This document shows positions 10,861 to 20,096 of a stretch of DNA of 64,000 bases, piece after piece. Made by a program: the position numbers and the translations under genes. The stretch is taken from positions 124,001 through 188,000 of the forward strand of contig NZ_SGWV01000009.1 in NCBI RefSeq assembly GCF_004216565.1, given 5' to 3'. Below the pieces are notes generated by a model that did not search any database, had not been told where the DNA came from, and saw nothing but the letters and a program-made list of their open reading frames with translations. The DNA comes from Sphaerotilus mobilis (GTDB taxonomy: Bacteria > Pseudomonadota > Gammaproteobacteria > Burkholderiales > Burkholderiaceae_C). The stretch's first letter is position 1. The number at the start of each line of letters is the position of its first letter.

Positions 10861-11418
10861 TCAGCGGTACTTGACGTCGGCGCGGCGGTTCTTGGCCCAC
10901 GCTTCTTCGGTGCTGCCGGTGGCGACCGGACGCTCTTCGCCGTAGCTGACGGCTTCCAGCTGCGCGTCACGGGCGCCCAGCAGCTTGAGCGACTGCACGA
11001 CGGCCTGAGCGCGCTTGTTGCCCAGAGCCAGGTTGTATTCGCTGCTGCCGCGCTCGTCGGCATTGCCTTCGATGACGACCTTCACCGCCGGGGCCGAAGC
11101 CAGGTACTTGCCGTGCAGTTCGACGACCGGACGGTCATCGGCGCGGATCACGAACTGGTCGAAGTCGAAATAGATGCTGCGCTTCTTGGACAGGTCGCTG
11201 TTCGGATCCAGGTGCGGCGCCAGGGCGGCGGCGGCGTTGTTGCTGGTCGCTGCGGCGGCCGGAGCAGCCGGGGCGGGAGCCGGGGCTGGGGCGGGCGCGG
11301 GAGCCGGTGCCGGGGCGGCGGCCGGAGCCGGGGCGGGCGCGGGGGCCGGCGCCGGGGGCGTGCTGGAGCATGCAGCCAGCGTCAGTGCGATGAGGGCGGC
11401 GGAGGTCAGACGGATCAT
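10861..11418 (-). CDS. pal: Peptidoglycan-associated lipoprotein Pal
   Basis: This 185-residue outer-membrane lipoprotein links the membrane to peptidoglycan in the Tol-Pal system. The signal peptide ends in lipobox LAAC (Cys17). An Ala/Pro-only linker of about 37 residues (21-57) follows, then an OmpA-like domain containing GNADERGSSEYNLALG and the tail WAKNRRADVKYR. The ATG at 11418 is chosen because it starts the signal peptide and has AGGA upstream; an in-frame ATG at 11463 would add 15 residues in front. The tol genes are not adjacent in the visible sequence. A promoter-like pair lies at 11476-11503. Confidence 0.93.
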   Translation of the reverse strand: MIRLTSAALIALTLAACSSTPPAPAPAPAPAPAAAPAPAPAPAPAPAPAPAAPAAAATSNNAAAALAPHLDPNSDLSKKRSIYFDFDQFVIRADDRPVVELHGKYLASAPAVKVVIEGNADERGSSEYNLALGNKRAQAVVQSLKLLGARDAQLEAVSYGEERPVATGSTEEAWAKNRRADVKYR

Positions 11419-11475
11419 TGTTGGTCCTGGTGGCAGCAGTGGGTGGGGCCGCATGCGGAACACACGGAGCCAAAT

Positions 11476-11503
11476 ATTTTAGCGTGACGAAGTGACGGTT
11501 CAG
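11476..11503 (-). promoter_or_regulatory. Possible sigma-70 promoter of pal
   Basis: Reading the reverse strand, CTGAAC (complement of 11498-11503) and TAAAAT (complement of 11476-11481) are separated by 16 bases and lie about 58 bases before the pal ATG. The -10 is good and the -35 is weak. Confidence 0.4.
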
Positions 11504-11528
11504 GACATGCCCTGTCAACCAGTTCACG

Positions 11529-13100
11529 TCAATGCGTGTCGAACCTGATCCCAAGCGAACGACGCCGCAGCCGCCACACGATGGTCACCAGCGCAAACGC
11601 CCAGGCCGGCCAGAGTCCCAGGCGGCCAGCCCAGACGGCGTAGGGCGTCAGGCCCGTCCGGGCTTCGACCTCGCCGACCAGCACGCCGCGCCGATGGGCC
11701 GGCAGGGCGTGCCGGACCTCGCCGCGGTGGTCGATCACCACGGTGGCGCCGGTGTTGGTCGCCCGCAGCATCGGCCGCTGCAGTTCGAGCGTGCGCATGC
11801 GCGAGATCTGCAGGTGCTGCGGCACGGCGACGCTGCGGCCGAACCAGGCGATGTTGCTGACGTTGGCCAGCACGCCGGGCACATCTTCCGGCGCGCCGAC
11901 AAAGCGGGCCGCGAGTTCCTCGCCAAACAGGTCCTCGTAGCAGATGTTGGGCGCCACCGCGACGCCCTTGACCCGGAACGGCGGGGCGATCAGCGGGCCG
12001 CGCGTGAAGTCGCCCAGGGGGATGTGCATCGCGTCGACGAACCAGCGGAAGCCTCGCGGCACGAACTCGCCGAAGGGCACCAGATGGTGCTTGTCGTAGC
12101 GGTAGGGCGGCGTGCCGGCTGGCCCGAGTCCGGCCACCGAGTTGGTGTAGCCGCGCTCGAAGTCGCCGAGGGGCACACCGACCAGCACATGACGGTCGCT
12201 GCGCGCGACCTGCGCGGTCAGTGTCTGCCACAGACCTTCTGGCAATTGGGCAGGCAGCAGCGGGATGGCGGTCTCGGGCGCGACGACCAGATCGGTTTGG
12301 GCCGCCAGCAAGGTCTGGAGATGCCAGTCGAGCGCCTCGGGCAGGCGCTCGGCGCTAAATTTTTCGTCCTGACTGACGTTGCCTTGCAGCAGGGAGACGC
12401 TCAGGCGTGTCCCCGCCACGGTGAAGTCATGGCCCCGCCAGGCCGGCGCCCAGCCAGCCGCTCCCAGGACCAGTGCGGACAACAGCAGCGCGATGCGGCG
12501 CTCCCGGCCGCCGGACAGCCAAGCCGCCGACTCGCCGGCGAACCAGGCGGCCAGTCCAGCCGCGACGGCACCGACGCCGTACACACCCAGCCATGGCGCC
12601 GCTGTGGCCAGCACGCCATCGGTGTGCGCATAGCCGCTGGCGCCCCAGGGGAAACCGGTGAACCACTCGCCACGCGCCAGTTCGATGAACAGCCACAACG
12701 CCGCAAACAAGACCGCATCAGGGACCGGCAGGCCGCATCGGGCGCGCTGCCAGAGTGCCAACGCGGCGGCTGGCAACAGCGCCAGCGCAGCGGCCAGCGC
12801 CAGCACCGCCAAGGCGGCCAGTGGCGCTGCCAAGCCGCCGTAGTCGTGCATGCTGATGTAGAGCCACCAGAAGCTGCCTGCCATCCAGCCGGTGCCGGCC
12901 AGCAAACCTAGCCACGCAGCCCGGCCGGTGCCGGCACGTCCGGCGACGACCAGCAACAACAAGCCCGCCAGCGACAGCAACTGGAGACCCGGCAACGATG
13001 CGGGCGCCAAGGCCAGCGCCTGCCCCAGGCCGCAGAGCACAGCAGCTGGCGCGGTCAAGCGCGACGGCCAGGGGGCCGCAAGGGCAGGGCTCGGACTCAT
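11529..13100 (-). CDS. lnt: Apolipoprotein N-acyltransferase
   Basis: This 523-residue protein catalyses the last step of lipoprotein maturation, N-acylation in the inner membrane. An N-terminal block of hydrophobic helices (about residues 10-215) precedes a carbon-nitrogen hydrolase domain. The catalytic triad is recognisable as Glu in VVAPETAIPL, Lys in YDKHHLVPFGE and Cys in NICYEDLFGEE. A final C-terminal helix follows. It starts 13 bases after corC on the same strand, the classic corC-lnt pair. Confidence 0.95.
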   Translation of the reverse strand: MSPSPALAAPWPSRLTAPAAVLCGLGQALALAPASLPGLQLLSLAGLLLLVVAGRAGTGRAAWLGLLAGTGWMAGSFWWLYISMHDYGGLAAPLAALAVLALAAALALLPAAALALWQRARCGLPVPDAVLFAALWLFIELARGEWFTGFPWGASGYAHTDGVLATAAPWLGVYGVGAVAAGLAAWFAGESAAWLSGGRERRIALLLSALVLGAAGWAPAWRGHDFTVAGTRLSVSLLQGNVSQDEKFSAERLPEALDWHLQTLLAAQTDLVVAPETAIPLLPAQLPEGLWQTLTAQVARSDRHVLVGVPLGDFERGYTNSVAGLGPAGTPPYRYDKHHLVPFGEFVPRGFRWFVDAMHIPLGDFTRGPLIAPPFRVKGVAVAPNICYEDLFGEELAARFVGAPEDVPGVLANVSNIAWFGRSVAVPQHLQISRMRTLELQRPMLRATNTGATVVIDHRGEVRHALPAHRRGVLVGEVEARTGLTPYAVWAGRLGLWPAWAFALVTIVWRLRRRSLGIRFDTH

Positions 13101-13113
13101 CGGGGGAGAACGT

Positions 13114-14004
13114 TCAGCGGTTCTCGTCGCGCTCGTCAGCCGGAACGCGGGTGACCTTGAACCAGCGCACCGCCCCGCCCCGGGTCAGCATGACGGTGAA
13201 GCGCAGGCCGGCCACATCGACCGATTCGCCCCGACGCGGGACCTGGCCATGCTGGTGGGCGACCAGGCCGCCGATGGTCTCGAACGCATCGACCGGCAGG
13301 CTCACCGCGAAGGTCTCGGCCACCGCCGCGATGTCGGCATCGCCGGCCACGCGCTGGCTCCCGTCGGCGAGCGTGTAGATGCCGGCCTCGGTGTCCTTCT
13401 CGTCGAACTCGTCCTCGATCTCGCCGACGATCTCTTCCAGCACGTCCTCGATCGTGATCAGGCCGGCGACGCGGCCGAACTCGTCGACCACCAGGGCCAG
13501 ATGATTGCGGTTGGAGCGGAAGTCGCGCAGCAGTTCGTTGAGGCCCTTGGACTCGGGGACGAACACCGCCGGTCGCAACAGGGTGCGAAGGTTCAGCTCC
13601 GGTGCCCGCTGCAGCTTGAGCAGGTCTTTGGCCAGCAAGATGCCGATGATGTTCTCGCGCTCGCCGTCGTAGACCGGGAAGCGCGAATGGGCGCAGTCGA
13701 TCACGTTGGCCAACAGCTCGTCGTAGGGCGAGGCGATGTCGAGCAGGTCCATCCGGGGAGCAGCGACCATCGCATCGCCGGCGGTCAGGCCCGCCATGCG
13801 GATCACGCCTTCGAGCATCGCGCGCGACTCGGGGTCGATCAGCTCACGTTGCTCGGCCTCGGCCAGCGATTCGATCAACTCGGCGGTGGAGTCCGGGCCG
13901 GGCGAGATGAATTCGAGCACGCGCTCGAACAGCGAGCGCCGGTCTGGGGGGCTGGAGCGCCCCGATTCGCGTGGAGAACGCGAACCTGGCTGAGGTTCGG
14001 ACAC
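13114..14004 (-). CDS. corC: CorC/HlyC family CBS-domain protein
   Basis: This roughly 296-residue protein has two CBS domains (starting near MVAAPRMDLLDI and RPAVFVPESKGLNELL) and a C-terminal CorC_HlyC transporter-associated domain ending around LRFTVMLTRGGAVRWFKV. It lacks the membrane DUF21 domain, so it is the short CorC type linked to magnesium/cobalt efflux. A GTG at 14004 gives VSEPQPGS, the usual short N-terminus; an ATG at 14061 would add 19 residues of unusual sequence. It probably forms an operon with lnt. Confidence 0.88.
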   Translation of the reverse strand: MSEPQPGSRSPRESGRSSPPDRRSLFERVLEFISPGPDSTAELIESLAEAEQRELIDPESRAMLEGVIRMAGLTAGDAMVAAPRMDLLDIASPYDELLANVIDCAHSRFPVYDGERENIIGILLAKDLLKLQRAPELNLRTLLRPAVFVPESKGLNELLRDFRSNRNHLALVVDEFGRVAGLITIEDVLEEIVGEIEDEFDEKDTEAGIYTLADGSQRVAGDADIAAVAETFAVSLPVDAFETIGGLVAHQHGQVPRRGESVDVAGLRFTVMLTRGGAVRWFKVTRVPADERDENR

Positions 14005-14103
14005 GGCGGGATGCCGGAAGTGGAGACGCGCAAAGAATACCCGATGGTCGTGACGGGCCATGCGCTCGCAGCCCGTCCTTCGCGCCTTGACGACACCCGG
14101 GCC

Positions 14104-14132
14104 TTGACAGACAGTGCATCATCCCCATGTCA
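14104..14132 (+). promoter_or_regulatory. Possible promoter of the COG0523 GTPase gene
   Basis: A consensus -35 TTGACA (14104-14109) lies 17 bases before a poor -10 (ATGTCA, 14127-14132), 58 bases upstream of the start codon. I found no convincing AT-rich Zur-type palindrome in the divergent gap. Confidence 0.35.
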
Positions 14133-14190
14133 GGGGTCGCTTGCCACAACCGTGCGCCGGCCCCGTCCATTCCTGCGAAAGTCGTCCGTC

Positions 14191-15243
14191 ATGTCCACCG
14201 GCCTCATCCCCGCCACCATCCTCACGGGCTTCCTCGGCTCGGGCAAGACCACGCTGCTCAAGCGCGTGCTGTCCGAGTCACACGGCCAGAAGATCGCGGT
14301 GATCGAGAACGAGTTCGGCGAGGAAAACATCGACAACGACATCCTCGTGGCCGAGACCGAGGAGCAGATCATCCAGATGAGCAACGGCTGCATCTGCTGC
14401 ACCATCCGCGAAGACCTGCGCGCCACGCTCACCGACCTGGCTGCGCGACGCCGCAAGGGCGAGATCCAGTTCGATCGCGTCGTCATCGAGACCACCGGCC
14501 TGGCCGATCCGGGCCCGGTCGCGCAGACCTTCTTCATGGACGACGAGATCGCCGAGAGCTACTTGCTTGATTCGGTCCTGACGCTGGTTGACGCCAAGCA
14601 CGCGGCGCAGCAGTTGAACGACCGCCAGGAAGCGCGCCGCCAAGTCGGCTTCGCCGACCAGATCTTCATCAGCAAGACCGACATCGCCGATGCCGCATCG
14701 GTCGACGCGCTGGCCCATCGCCTCAAGCACATGAACCCGCGTGCACCGCAGCGACGGGTCCACTTCGGCGAGGTGCCGATCGCCGAGGTCTTCGACCTGC
14801 GCGGCTTCAACCTCAACGCCAAGCTCGAGATCGATCCGGACTTCCTCAGCGGTGACGGCCACGGCCCCGCCCATGAGCACCACGATCACGACCATGACCA
14901 CGAGCATGGCGAGCACTGCGATCACCCGCACCATCACCACCACGACGACGACGTGAAGTCCTTCGTGTTCCGCTCCAACCGGGCCTTCAGCCCGGCCAAG
15001 CTGGAAGACTTCCTTGGCTCCATCGTGCAAATCTACGGCCCCAAGATGCTGCGCTACAAGGGTGTCCTGCTGATGCAGGGCACCGACCGCAAGGTGATCT
15101 TCCAGGGTGTGCACCAGTTGATGGGCAGCGATCTGGGCCCGAAGTGGGCCACCGGCGAGGAGCGTGGCAGCAAGATGGTCTTCATCGGCATCGACCTGCC
15201 GCGCGAGGTGTTCCAGCAAGGGCTGGAACACTGCCTCGTGTGA
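14191..15243 (+). CDS. COG0523/CobW family GTPase with His-rich metal-binding loop
   Basis: This 350-residue protein belongs to the G3E P-loop GTPases that act as metal chaperones. Walker A is GFLGSGKTT (13-21). The metal-binding CxCC motif is C67-I-C69-C70 (NGCICC), and the G4 motif is SKTD. Residues 223-250 hold 15 His among Asp/Glu, a likely zinc-binding loop, before the CobW C-terminal domain. The ATG at 14191 is used because upstream in-frame sequence overlaps the divergent corC region. Zinc is the likely metal, by inference from the His loop and from the cysteine-poor DksA next door; cobalt or nickel cannot be excluded. Confidence 0.9.
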   Translation: MSTGLIPATILTGFLGSGKTTLLKRVLSESHGQKIAVIENEFGEENIDNDILVAETEEQIIQMSNGCICCTIREDLRATLTDLAARRRKGEIQFDRVVIETTGLADPGPVAQTFFMDDEIAESYLLDSVLTLVDAKHAAQQLNDRQEARRQVGFADQIFISKTDIADAASVDALAHRLKHMNPRAPQRRVHFGEVPIAEVFDLRGFNLNAKLEIDPDFLSGDGHGPAHEHHDHDHDHEHGEHCDHPHHHHHDDDVKSFVFRSNRAFSPAKLEDFLGSIVQIYGPKMLRYKGVLLMQGTDRKVIFQGVHQLMGSDLGPKWATGEERGSKMVFIGIDLPREVFQQGLEHCLV

Positions 15244-15316
15244 CGCCTGACACGTCGACCTGAGCCTAGCCATGACGCGCACCTTGCCCCACCGATGCGC
15301 GCCAGGGCTGCGTGGC

Positions 15317-15322
15317 TACAAT
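15317..15322 (+). promoter_or_regulatory. Possible -10 element upstream of dksA
   Basis: GGCTACAAT gives a -10-like TACAAT, a form common in Burkholderiales promoters. No good -35 lies 17 bases upstream, and the dksA start is 215 bases downstream. The rest of the 294-base gap (15244-15537) shows no gene or clear structure. Confidence 0.3.
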
Positions 15323-15537
15323 CCGCGCGCCCGACGGGGCCGGCAACACCGCAGCGGCGATCCAGTCCCGCAGCCGGTGACGGCATCCGAAACCGGTCGG
15401 CACACCGTTCGAGACGGGCGTGCCGCCGGTCACACACAAGCATCAGAAGCACATCCGGATCGGCCCGAGATGTCCGCAGTTCGACCGCCCTGGTGGTCGC
15501 AGCGCCCTCCAACCTGCCAACCTCCTCGAGTCGTCCC

Positions 15538-16026
15538 ATGCCTGTGAACGAAGCCACCCGCGCGGCCCAAAAAGCCGACCCGAAACTCGCCAATGCCTGG
15601 AAGAACAAGGCCGGCCGCGACATGAGCGAGCCCGAGCTGATGGCCATGCCCGACAGCGAGTACATGAACGAGAAGCAGCTCGAGTTCTTCCGCGTTCGCC
15701 TGGAAGCCCAGAAGAACGACCTGCTGAGCAATGCCGGCGAGACCACCGAGCACCTGCGCGAAGACACCTCCATCGTCCCCGACCCGGCCGACCGCGCCAC
15801 GATCGAGGAAGAGCACGCGCTGGAACTTCGCACCCGCGACCGCGAGCGCAAGTTGCTCAAGAAGATCTCGCAGGCGCTGTCACGGATCGAATCTGGTGAC
15901 TATGGTTACTGCGACGAAACAGGTGAACCCATCGGTCTCGGCCGCTTGCTGGCACGACCGACCGCTACACTTTCCCTCGAAGCGCAACAGCGCCGGGAAC
16001 TGAAGCAGAAGCTCTTCGGCGACTGA
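15538..16026 (+). CDS. dksA: RNA polymerase-binding transcription factor DksA, cysteine-poor type
   Basis: This 162-residue DksA works with ppGpp in the secondary channel of RNA polymerase. The coiled-coil tip motif VPDPADRATIEEE carries the two acidic residues (D82, D85) and following Ala. The zinc-finger region keeps only Cys125: the other three positions read Thr128, Ser146 and Ala149 (YGYCDETGEPIG and PTATLSLEAQ). It should therefore not bind zinc in the usual C4 way. Non-zinc DksA paralogues are known, for example DksA2 of Pseudomonas aeruginosa. The ATG at 15538 gives the family N-terminus. Confidence 0.93.
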   Translation: MPVNEATRAAQKADPKLANAWKNKAGRDMSEPELMAMPDSEYMNEKQLEFFRVRLEAQKNDLLSNAGETTEHLREDTSIVPDPADRATIEEEHALELRTRDRERKLLKKISQALSRIESGDYGYCDETGEPIGLGRLLARPTATLSLEAQQRRELKQKLFGD

Positions 16027-16089
16027 TCCCGCGCACCCGCCGCAGCCACCCTTCGTACAGCCTCCAGCGCGCGGCATCGCACAGCCCTC

Positions 16090-17847
16090 ATGTCTGAACC
16101 CAAGGAACCCCAGAAGAGCGGCTTCCTCCGAAAGGTGGTGCGGTTTGCGCTCAACCCGACCACCGATTGGGCAGACCTGAACGGCAATCCACAAGAGCAG
16201 AAAGAGGACGATCAGGCCAAGACCGAGCTCAAGGCCATGATCGAGCGCAAGCGCCGCAATGACTTCGTGCGCAAGCGCGAGTTCGACATGCTGCGCAAGA
16301 TCCGACGTGAAGGCCTGACCGGCGAGGGACTTGCCGGCTTGGAGGGGCTTTCGCACCTGGACGACTCCGAGGTCCGAACGCAGGACAGCGGTGCGCGCGC
16401 CGAGGGCGACGTCAAGGACAAGATCGACGCGATCGAACGCATGATGGTCGGCGAGTCTGGCGGCAATCGGCGCGGCGCGGCGGTGATGCGTTCAACGACG
16501 CCGTCGATGTCCGATGCCTTCTTTGCCGCCACCACCGCTCCGCAGGTGATGATGCCGGCCCACGCCGCCGATGCGTTCAAGCCGACGACGCCGATGCAGA
16601 TGCTCGAAGGCTCGCTGCAGCTGAACCTGCCCGACCCTTCGTCGGGGCCTGGCGGCGACGCTGGCGCGCCGGCGCGCATGATGAGCAAGGGCATCTCGGC
16701 CCTGTCGCCACTGATGGGTCTGGGTGAAGGCTCGAATGCCTTCGCCGTCGAGGTGACCGAGCTGGCCCATGACCCCGAGCTGGACGAGGCGGTGATCGCC
16801 TTTGCCAACGCCGACTTCGAGCAGTGCGAGCACACCCTGCAAGGCCTGATCGCGCCGGGCGCGCAGCGTTCCCAGCACACCGAGACCTGGTTCGCGCTGT
16901 TTGACCTCTACCGTGCCACCGGCCTGCAAGCCAAGTTCGACGCGCTGGCCATGGACTATGTGCAGCGCTTCGGCTGGTCGCCGCCGCAGTGGTTCTCGCT
17001 GCCGCGCATGGTTGCCGAAGCGGCTGCCGGCGACGCCCCCAAGACGGCTCGCAAGCCCTCGCAAATCGATGGCTCGATCGGCTGGGTCGCCCCCGATCTG
17101 GTCGACGTGCCGGCCGTCCAGCAGCTGCGCAACCAGCTGCTGCGCATGCCGCTGCCCTGGGTGCTGGACTGGCGCCAGGTGCGCCGCATCGACGCCCAGG
17201 CCAGCGCCGCGCTGACCAAGCTGCTGACCGACTGGTCCAACGAACCGATCGAGATGCGCTGGATCGGCGGCGAGAAGTTCTTTGCCCTGCTTGCCGATCT
17301 GGCGCCGCCCAACAGCCGCAACGCCGATCCGGCCTTTTGGCTGCTGCGTCTCGAAGCGCTGCGCTTGGCCAACCGAGCGCCCGACTTCGATCAGGCCGCG
17401 ATCGACTACTGCCTGACCTACGAGGTCTCGCCGCCGTCCTGGTCCAACGCTCGCTGCTCGCTGCGCGTGTCCGGCGGCAGCGGCGTGACCGTCTCCCCGC
17501 CGACCCAGCCAGCCGACAGCGGCCTGGCCTTCCCCGAGGTCGATGCGGCCGAGGACAGCGTGCCGATGGTCTCCACCGTTGAGCTCAACGGCCAGCTGGT
17601 TGGTGACATCGGTGCCCTGCTCAAGGGCCTCGAGAACAAGGTCGGCACCGCCTCGATGATCCACGTGTCGTGCGCCCGCCTGATCCGCATCGACTTCATC
17701 GCGGCGGGTGACCTGCTGAACTGGGTGCTGGCACGCCGCACCGAGAACCGCAGTGTCAGCTTCATCGACGCGCACCGGCTGGTCGCGCTGTTCTGTGGCG
17801 CGATGGGCATCACCGAACACGCCCGCGTGACGGTCCGCAACATCTGA
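16090..17847 (+). CDS. Uncharacterised protein with C-terminal STAS-like domain
   Basis: This 585-residue, apparently cytosolic protein has a charged N-terminus (about residues 1-110, many Lys/Arg/Glu) and a low-complexity middle. A helical region around [17 protein letters not shown] to DYVQRFGW looks tetratricopeptide-like. The last part, ending [19 protein letters not shown], resembles a STAS domain; an earlier segment, [19 protein letters not shown], may be a second copy. No catalytic motif or membrane segment is visible. The gene lies between dksA and hslV, reading the same way. Function is unknown; a protein-interaction role is inferred from the folds. Confidence 0.7.
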   Translation: MSEPKEPQKSGFLRKVVRFALNPTTDWADLNGNPQEQKEDDQAKTELKAMIERKRRNDFVRKREFDMLRKIRREGLTGEGLAGLEGLSHLDDSEVRTQDSGARAEGDVKDKIDAIERMMVGESGGNRRGAAVMRSTTPSMSDAFFAATTAPQVMMPAHAADAFKPTTPMQMLEGSLQLNLPDPSSGPGGDAGAPARMMSKGISALSPLMGLGEGSNAFAVEVTELAHDPELDEAVIAFANADFEQCEHTLQGLIAPGAQRSQHTETWFALFDLYRATGLQAKFDALAMDYVQRFGWSPPQWFSLPRMVAEAAAGDAPKTARKPSQIDGSIGWVAPDLVDVPAVQQLRNQLLRMPLPWVLDWRQVRRIDAQASAALTKLLTDWSNEPIEMRWIGGEKFFALLADLAPPNSRNADPAFWLLRLEALRLANRAPDFDQAAIDYCLTYEVSPPSWSNARCSLRVSGGSGVTVSPPTQPADSGLAFPEVDAAEDSVPMVSTVELNGQLVGDIGALLKGLENKVGTASMIHVSCARLIRIDFIAAGDLLNWVLARRTENRSVSFIDAHRLVALFCGAMGITEHARVTVRNI

Positions 17848-17962
17848 GCGTCCCGTCGACCCAGCCTTGGGTCGACACCTCGCCGGACTTGTGATCGACG
17901 GCTTCGGCGCCAGCTTCCACCGACGACACCGCACCGCGCAGCTCGCCCTGCGCCCTCCCCTC

Positions 17963-18499
17963 ATGGAATCCTTCCACGGCACCACCATCCTGAGCGTGCG
18001 TCGCGGCAGCCAGGTCGCGATGGGCGGCGATGGCCAGGTCACGCTCGGCCACATCGTCGTCAAGTCCAGCGCCCGCAAGGTCCGCAAGCTCTACCGTGAC
18101 CAGGTGCTGGCGGGCTTCGCCGGTGCCACCGCCGACGCCTTCACGCTGTTCGAGCGCTTCGAGGCCAAGCTCGAGAAGCATCAGGGCCACCTCGTGCGAG
18201 CCGCTGTCGAACTGACGCGCGACTGGCGCACCGACCGCGTGCTGCGCAAGCTCGAAGCCATGCTGGCGGTGGCCGACCGCACGGCCTCCCTGATCATCAC
18301 TGGCAACGGCGATGTGCTCGAACCCGAACACGGCATCGTCGCGATCGGCTCGGGTGGCGCCTACGCCCAGGCCGCCGCGCGCGCCCTGCACGAGCACACG
18401 CAGCAGAGCCCGGCCGAGATCGTCAAGCGCTCGCTGGAGATCGCCGGCGACCTGTGCATTTACACCAACCAGTCGCACGTCATCGAGACGCTGGACTGA
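17963..18499 (+). CDS. hslV: ATP-dependent protease peptidase subunit HslV
   Basis: This 178-residue subunit is the proteolytic chamber of HslUV, a proteasome-like N-terminal threonine protease. The mature N-terminus TTILSVRRG starts at Thr7, after a six-residue leader MESFHG, so removal of a short propeptide is needed. [11 protein letters not shown] and the Gly-rich [14 protein letters not shown] are family motifs. The ATG at 17963 is preferred over an earlier in-frame start at 17867, which would give a long unusual extension. hslU follows after 20 bases. Confidence 0.97.
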   Translation: MESFHGTTILSVRRGSQVAMGGDGQVTLGHIVVKSSARKVRKLYRDQVLAGFAGATADAFTLFERFEAKLEKHQGHLVRAAVELTRDWRTDRVLRKLEAMLAVADRTASLIITGNGDVLEPEHGIVAIGSGGAYAQAAARALHEHTQQSPAEIVKRSLEIAGDLCIYTNQSHVIETLD

Positions 18500-18519
18500 C
18501 CCGTCACGAGTCCCATCCC

Positions 18520-19896
18520 ATGGCCCTGACCCCGCAAGAGATCGTCGCCGAGCTGGATCGCCACATCGTCGGCCAGCACGGCGCCAAGCGTGCCGTCGCC
18601 ATCGCACTGCGCAACCGCTGGCGGCGCCAGCAAGTTGAAGGCGCGCTGCGCAGCGAGATCACGCCCAAGAACATCCTGATGATCGGCCCGACCGGCGTCG
18701 GCAAGACCGAGATCGCGCGCCGGCTGGCGCGGCTGGCCGATGCGCCCTTCATCAAGGTCGAGGCCACCAAATTCACCGAGGTCGGCTACGTCGGCAAGGA
18801 CGTCGACAGCATCGTGCGCGACCTGGTCGAGAGCGCCATCAAGCAAGAGCGTGAACGCCAGGTGATCGCCTTGCGCAGCCGGGCCGAGGACGCTGCCGAG
18901 GATCGCCTCCTTGACGCCCTGGTGCCGCCGCCGCGCAGCGCCTCGCGGGCGCCCGACAACCTGTTCGGCTTCGCCGCCGAACCCGCGCCGCCGCCCGCCC
19001 CCGTGCCCGACAGCACCGCCCGCCAGGTCATGCGCAAGCGCCTGCGCGAGGGCACGCTGGACGACAAGGAAATCGAGATCGACCTGGCCGACCCCAAGCC
19101 GACGATCGACGTGATGGCGCCAGCCGGGATGGACGGCATGGCCGACCAACTCAAGGGCCTGTTCGCGCAGATGGGCCAGGCTCGCCGCACGACCCGCAAG
19201 CTCAAGATCGCCGAAGCCCGCACGCTGCTGATCGACGAGGAGGCCGGCAAGCTCGTCAACGAGGACGAGATCCGCAGCCGCGCGGTCGCCAACGCCGAGC
19301 AGAACGGCATCGTCTTCCTCGACGAGATCGACAAGGTCGCCAGCCGTAACCACGACGGCGGTGGCAGTGGCGCGGAAGTGAGCCGCCAGGGCGTGCAGCG
19401 CGACCTGCTGCCACTGGTCGAAGGCACCGCCGTGCAGACCAAGCACGGCCTGGTCCACACCGACCACATCCTCTTCATCGCCTCGGGCGCCTTCCACCTG
19501 TCCAAGCCCAGCGACCTGATCCCCGAACTGCAAGGCCGCTTCCCGATCCGGGTCGAGCTGCAGGCCCTGTCGGTCGAGGACTTCGAGGCCATCCTGACCC
19601 GCACCGACGCCAGCCTGATCAAGCAGTACCAGGCCCTGCTGGCGACCGAAGGCGTGACCCTGGACGTGGCGCCCGACGCCATCCGCCGCCTCGCCCAGAT
19701 CGCCTGCGACGTCAATGAACGCACCGAGAACATCGGCGCGCGGCGCCTGTCGACCGTGCTCGAACGCCTGCTCGACGAGATCAGCTTCGACGCCCCGGCC
19801 CGCGCCGGCCAGACCATCACCATCGACGCCACACTGGTCGACGCCCGCCTGGCCGATCTCGCCGCCAACGAGGACCTGTCGCGCTACGTGCTGTGA
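18520..19896 (+). CDS. hslU: ATP-dependent protease ATPase subunit HslU
   Basis: This 458-residue AAA+ unfoldase feeds substrates to HslV. Walker A is GPTGVGKTE and Walker B is VFLDEID. The inserted I domain runs between the two (including [20 protein letters not shown]), and the C-terminus ends NEDLSRYVL, the tail that docks into HslV. The ATG at 18520 ([13 protein letters not shown]) fits the family; an earlier in-frame start at 18454 lies inside hslV. It is probably co-transcribed with hslV. Confidence 0.98.
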   Translation: MALTPQEIVAELDRHIVGQHGAKRAVAIALRNRWRRQQVEGALRSEITPKNILMIGPTGVGKTEIARRLARLADAPFIKVEATKFTEVGYVGKDVDSIVRDLVESAIKQERERQVIALRSRAEDAAEDRLLDALVPPPRSASRAPDNLFGFAAEPAPPPAPVPDSTARQVMRKRLREGTLDDKEIEIDLADPKPTIDVMAPAGMDGMADQLKGLFAQMGQARRTTRKLKIAEARTLLIDEEAGKLVNEDEIRSRAVANAEQNGIVFLDEIDKVASRNHDGGGSGAEVSRQGVQRDLLPLVEGTAVQTKHGLVHTDHILFIASGAFHLSKPSDLIPELQGRFPIRVELQALSVEDFEAILTRTDASLIKQYQALLATEGVTLDVAPDAIRRLAQIACDVNERTENIGARRLSTVLERLLDEISFDAPARAGQTITIDATLVDARLADLAANEDLSRYVL

Positions 19897-20004
19897 GCGC
19901 AAGCACCCGCGCAAAGTCTGGCCAGCGACCGGTTGTTGAACTCGCAGGTCCTGTCGGGGATCGAGGATGGGCGGCTTTCGCTCGCGGTCTTGCCGCTGGC
20001 GGCG

Positions 20005-20042
20005 CACGAGTCTAGGCAAGTCGGCACCCGCCTAGACTCGTG
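20005..20042. repeat. Perfect 13-bp inverted repeat overlapping a -10-like sequence
   Basis: CACGAGTCTAGGC (20005-20017) and GCCTAGACTCGTG (20030-20042) are exact inverse complements around a 12-base spacer. Each arm contains TAGACT, a possible -10, on its own strand. No T run follows. The site is 108 bases after hslU and 54 bases before the SRPBCC gene. It may be an operator or a weak terminator. Confidence 0.7.
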
Positions 20043-20096
20043 GCTCCGGCGCCTGACCCTGTCGCGCTTTCTCGCCTCTCCCTGGAGCCACCCAGC

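Noticed and set aside
11248-11358. CRISPR-like or tandem repeat array
   Set aside because: The repetitive DNA simply encodes the Ala/Pro linker of Pal; there are no spaced repeats.
12892-14190. Forward frame leading into the COG0523 gene
   Set aside because: It runs antisense through lnt and corC; the family N-terminus begins at 14191.
14005-14190. Zur-type operator before the COG0523 gene
   Set aside because: No AT-rich palindrome of the expected kind is present in this GC-rich gap.
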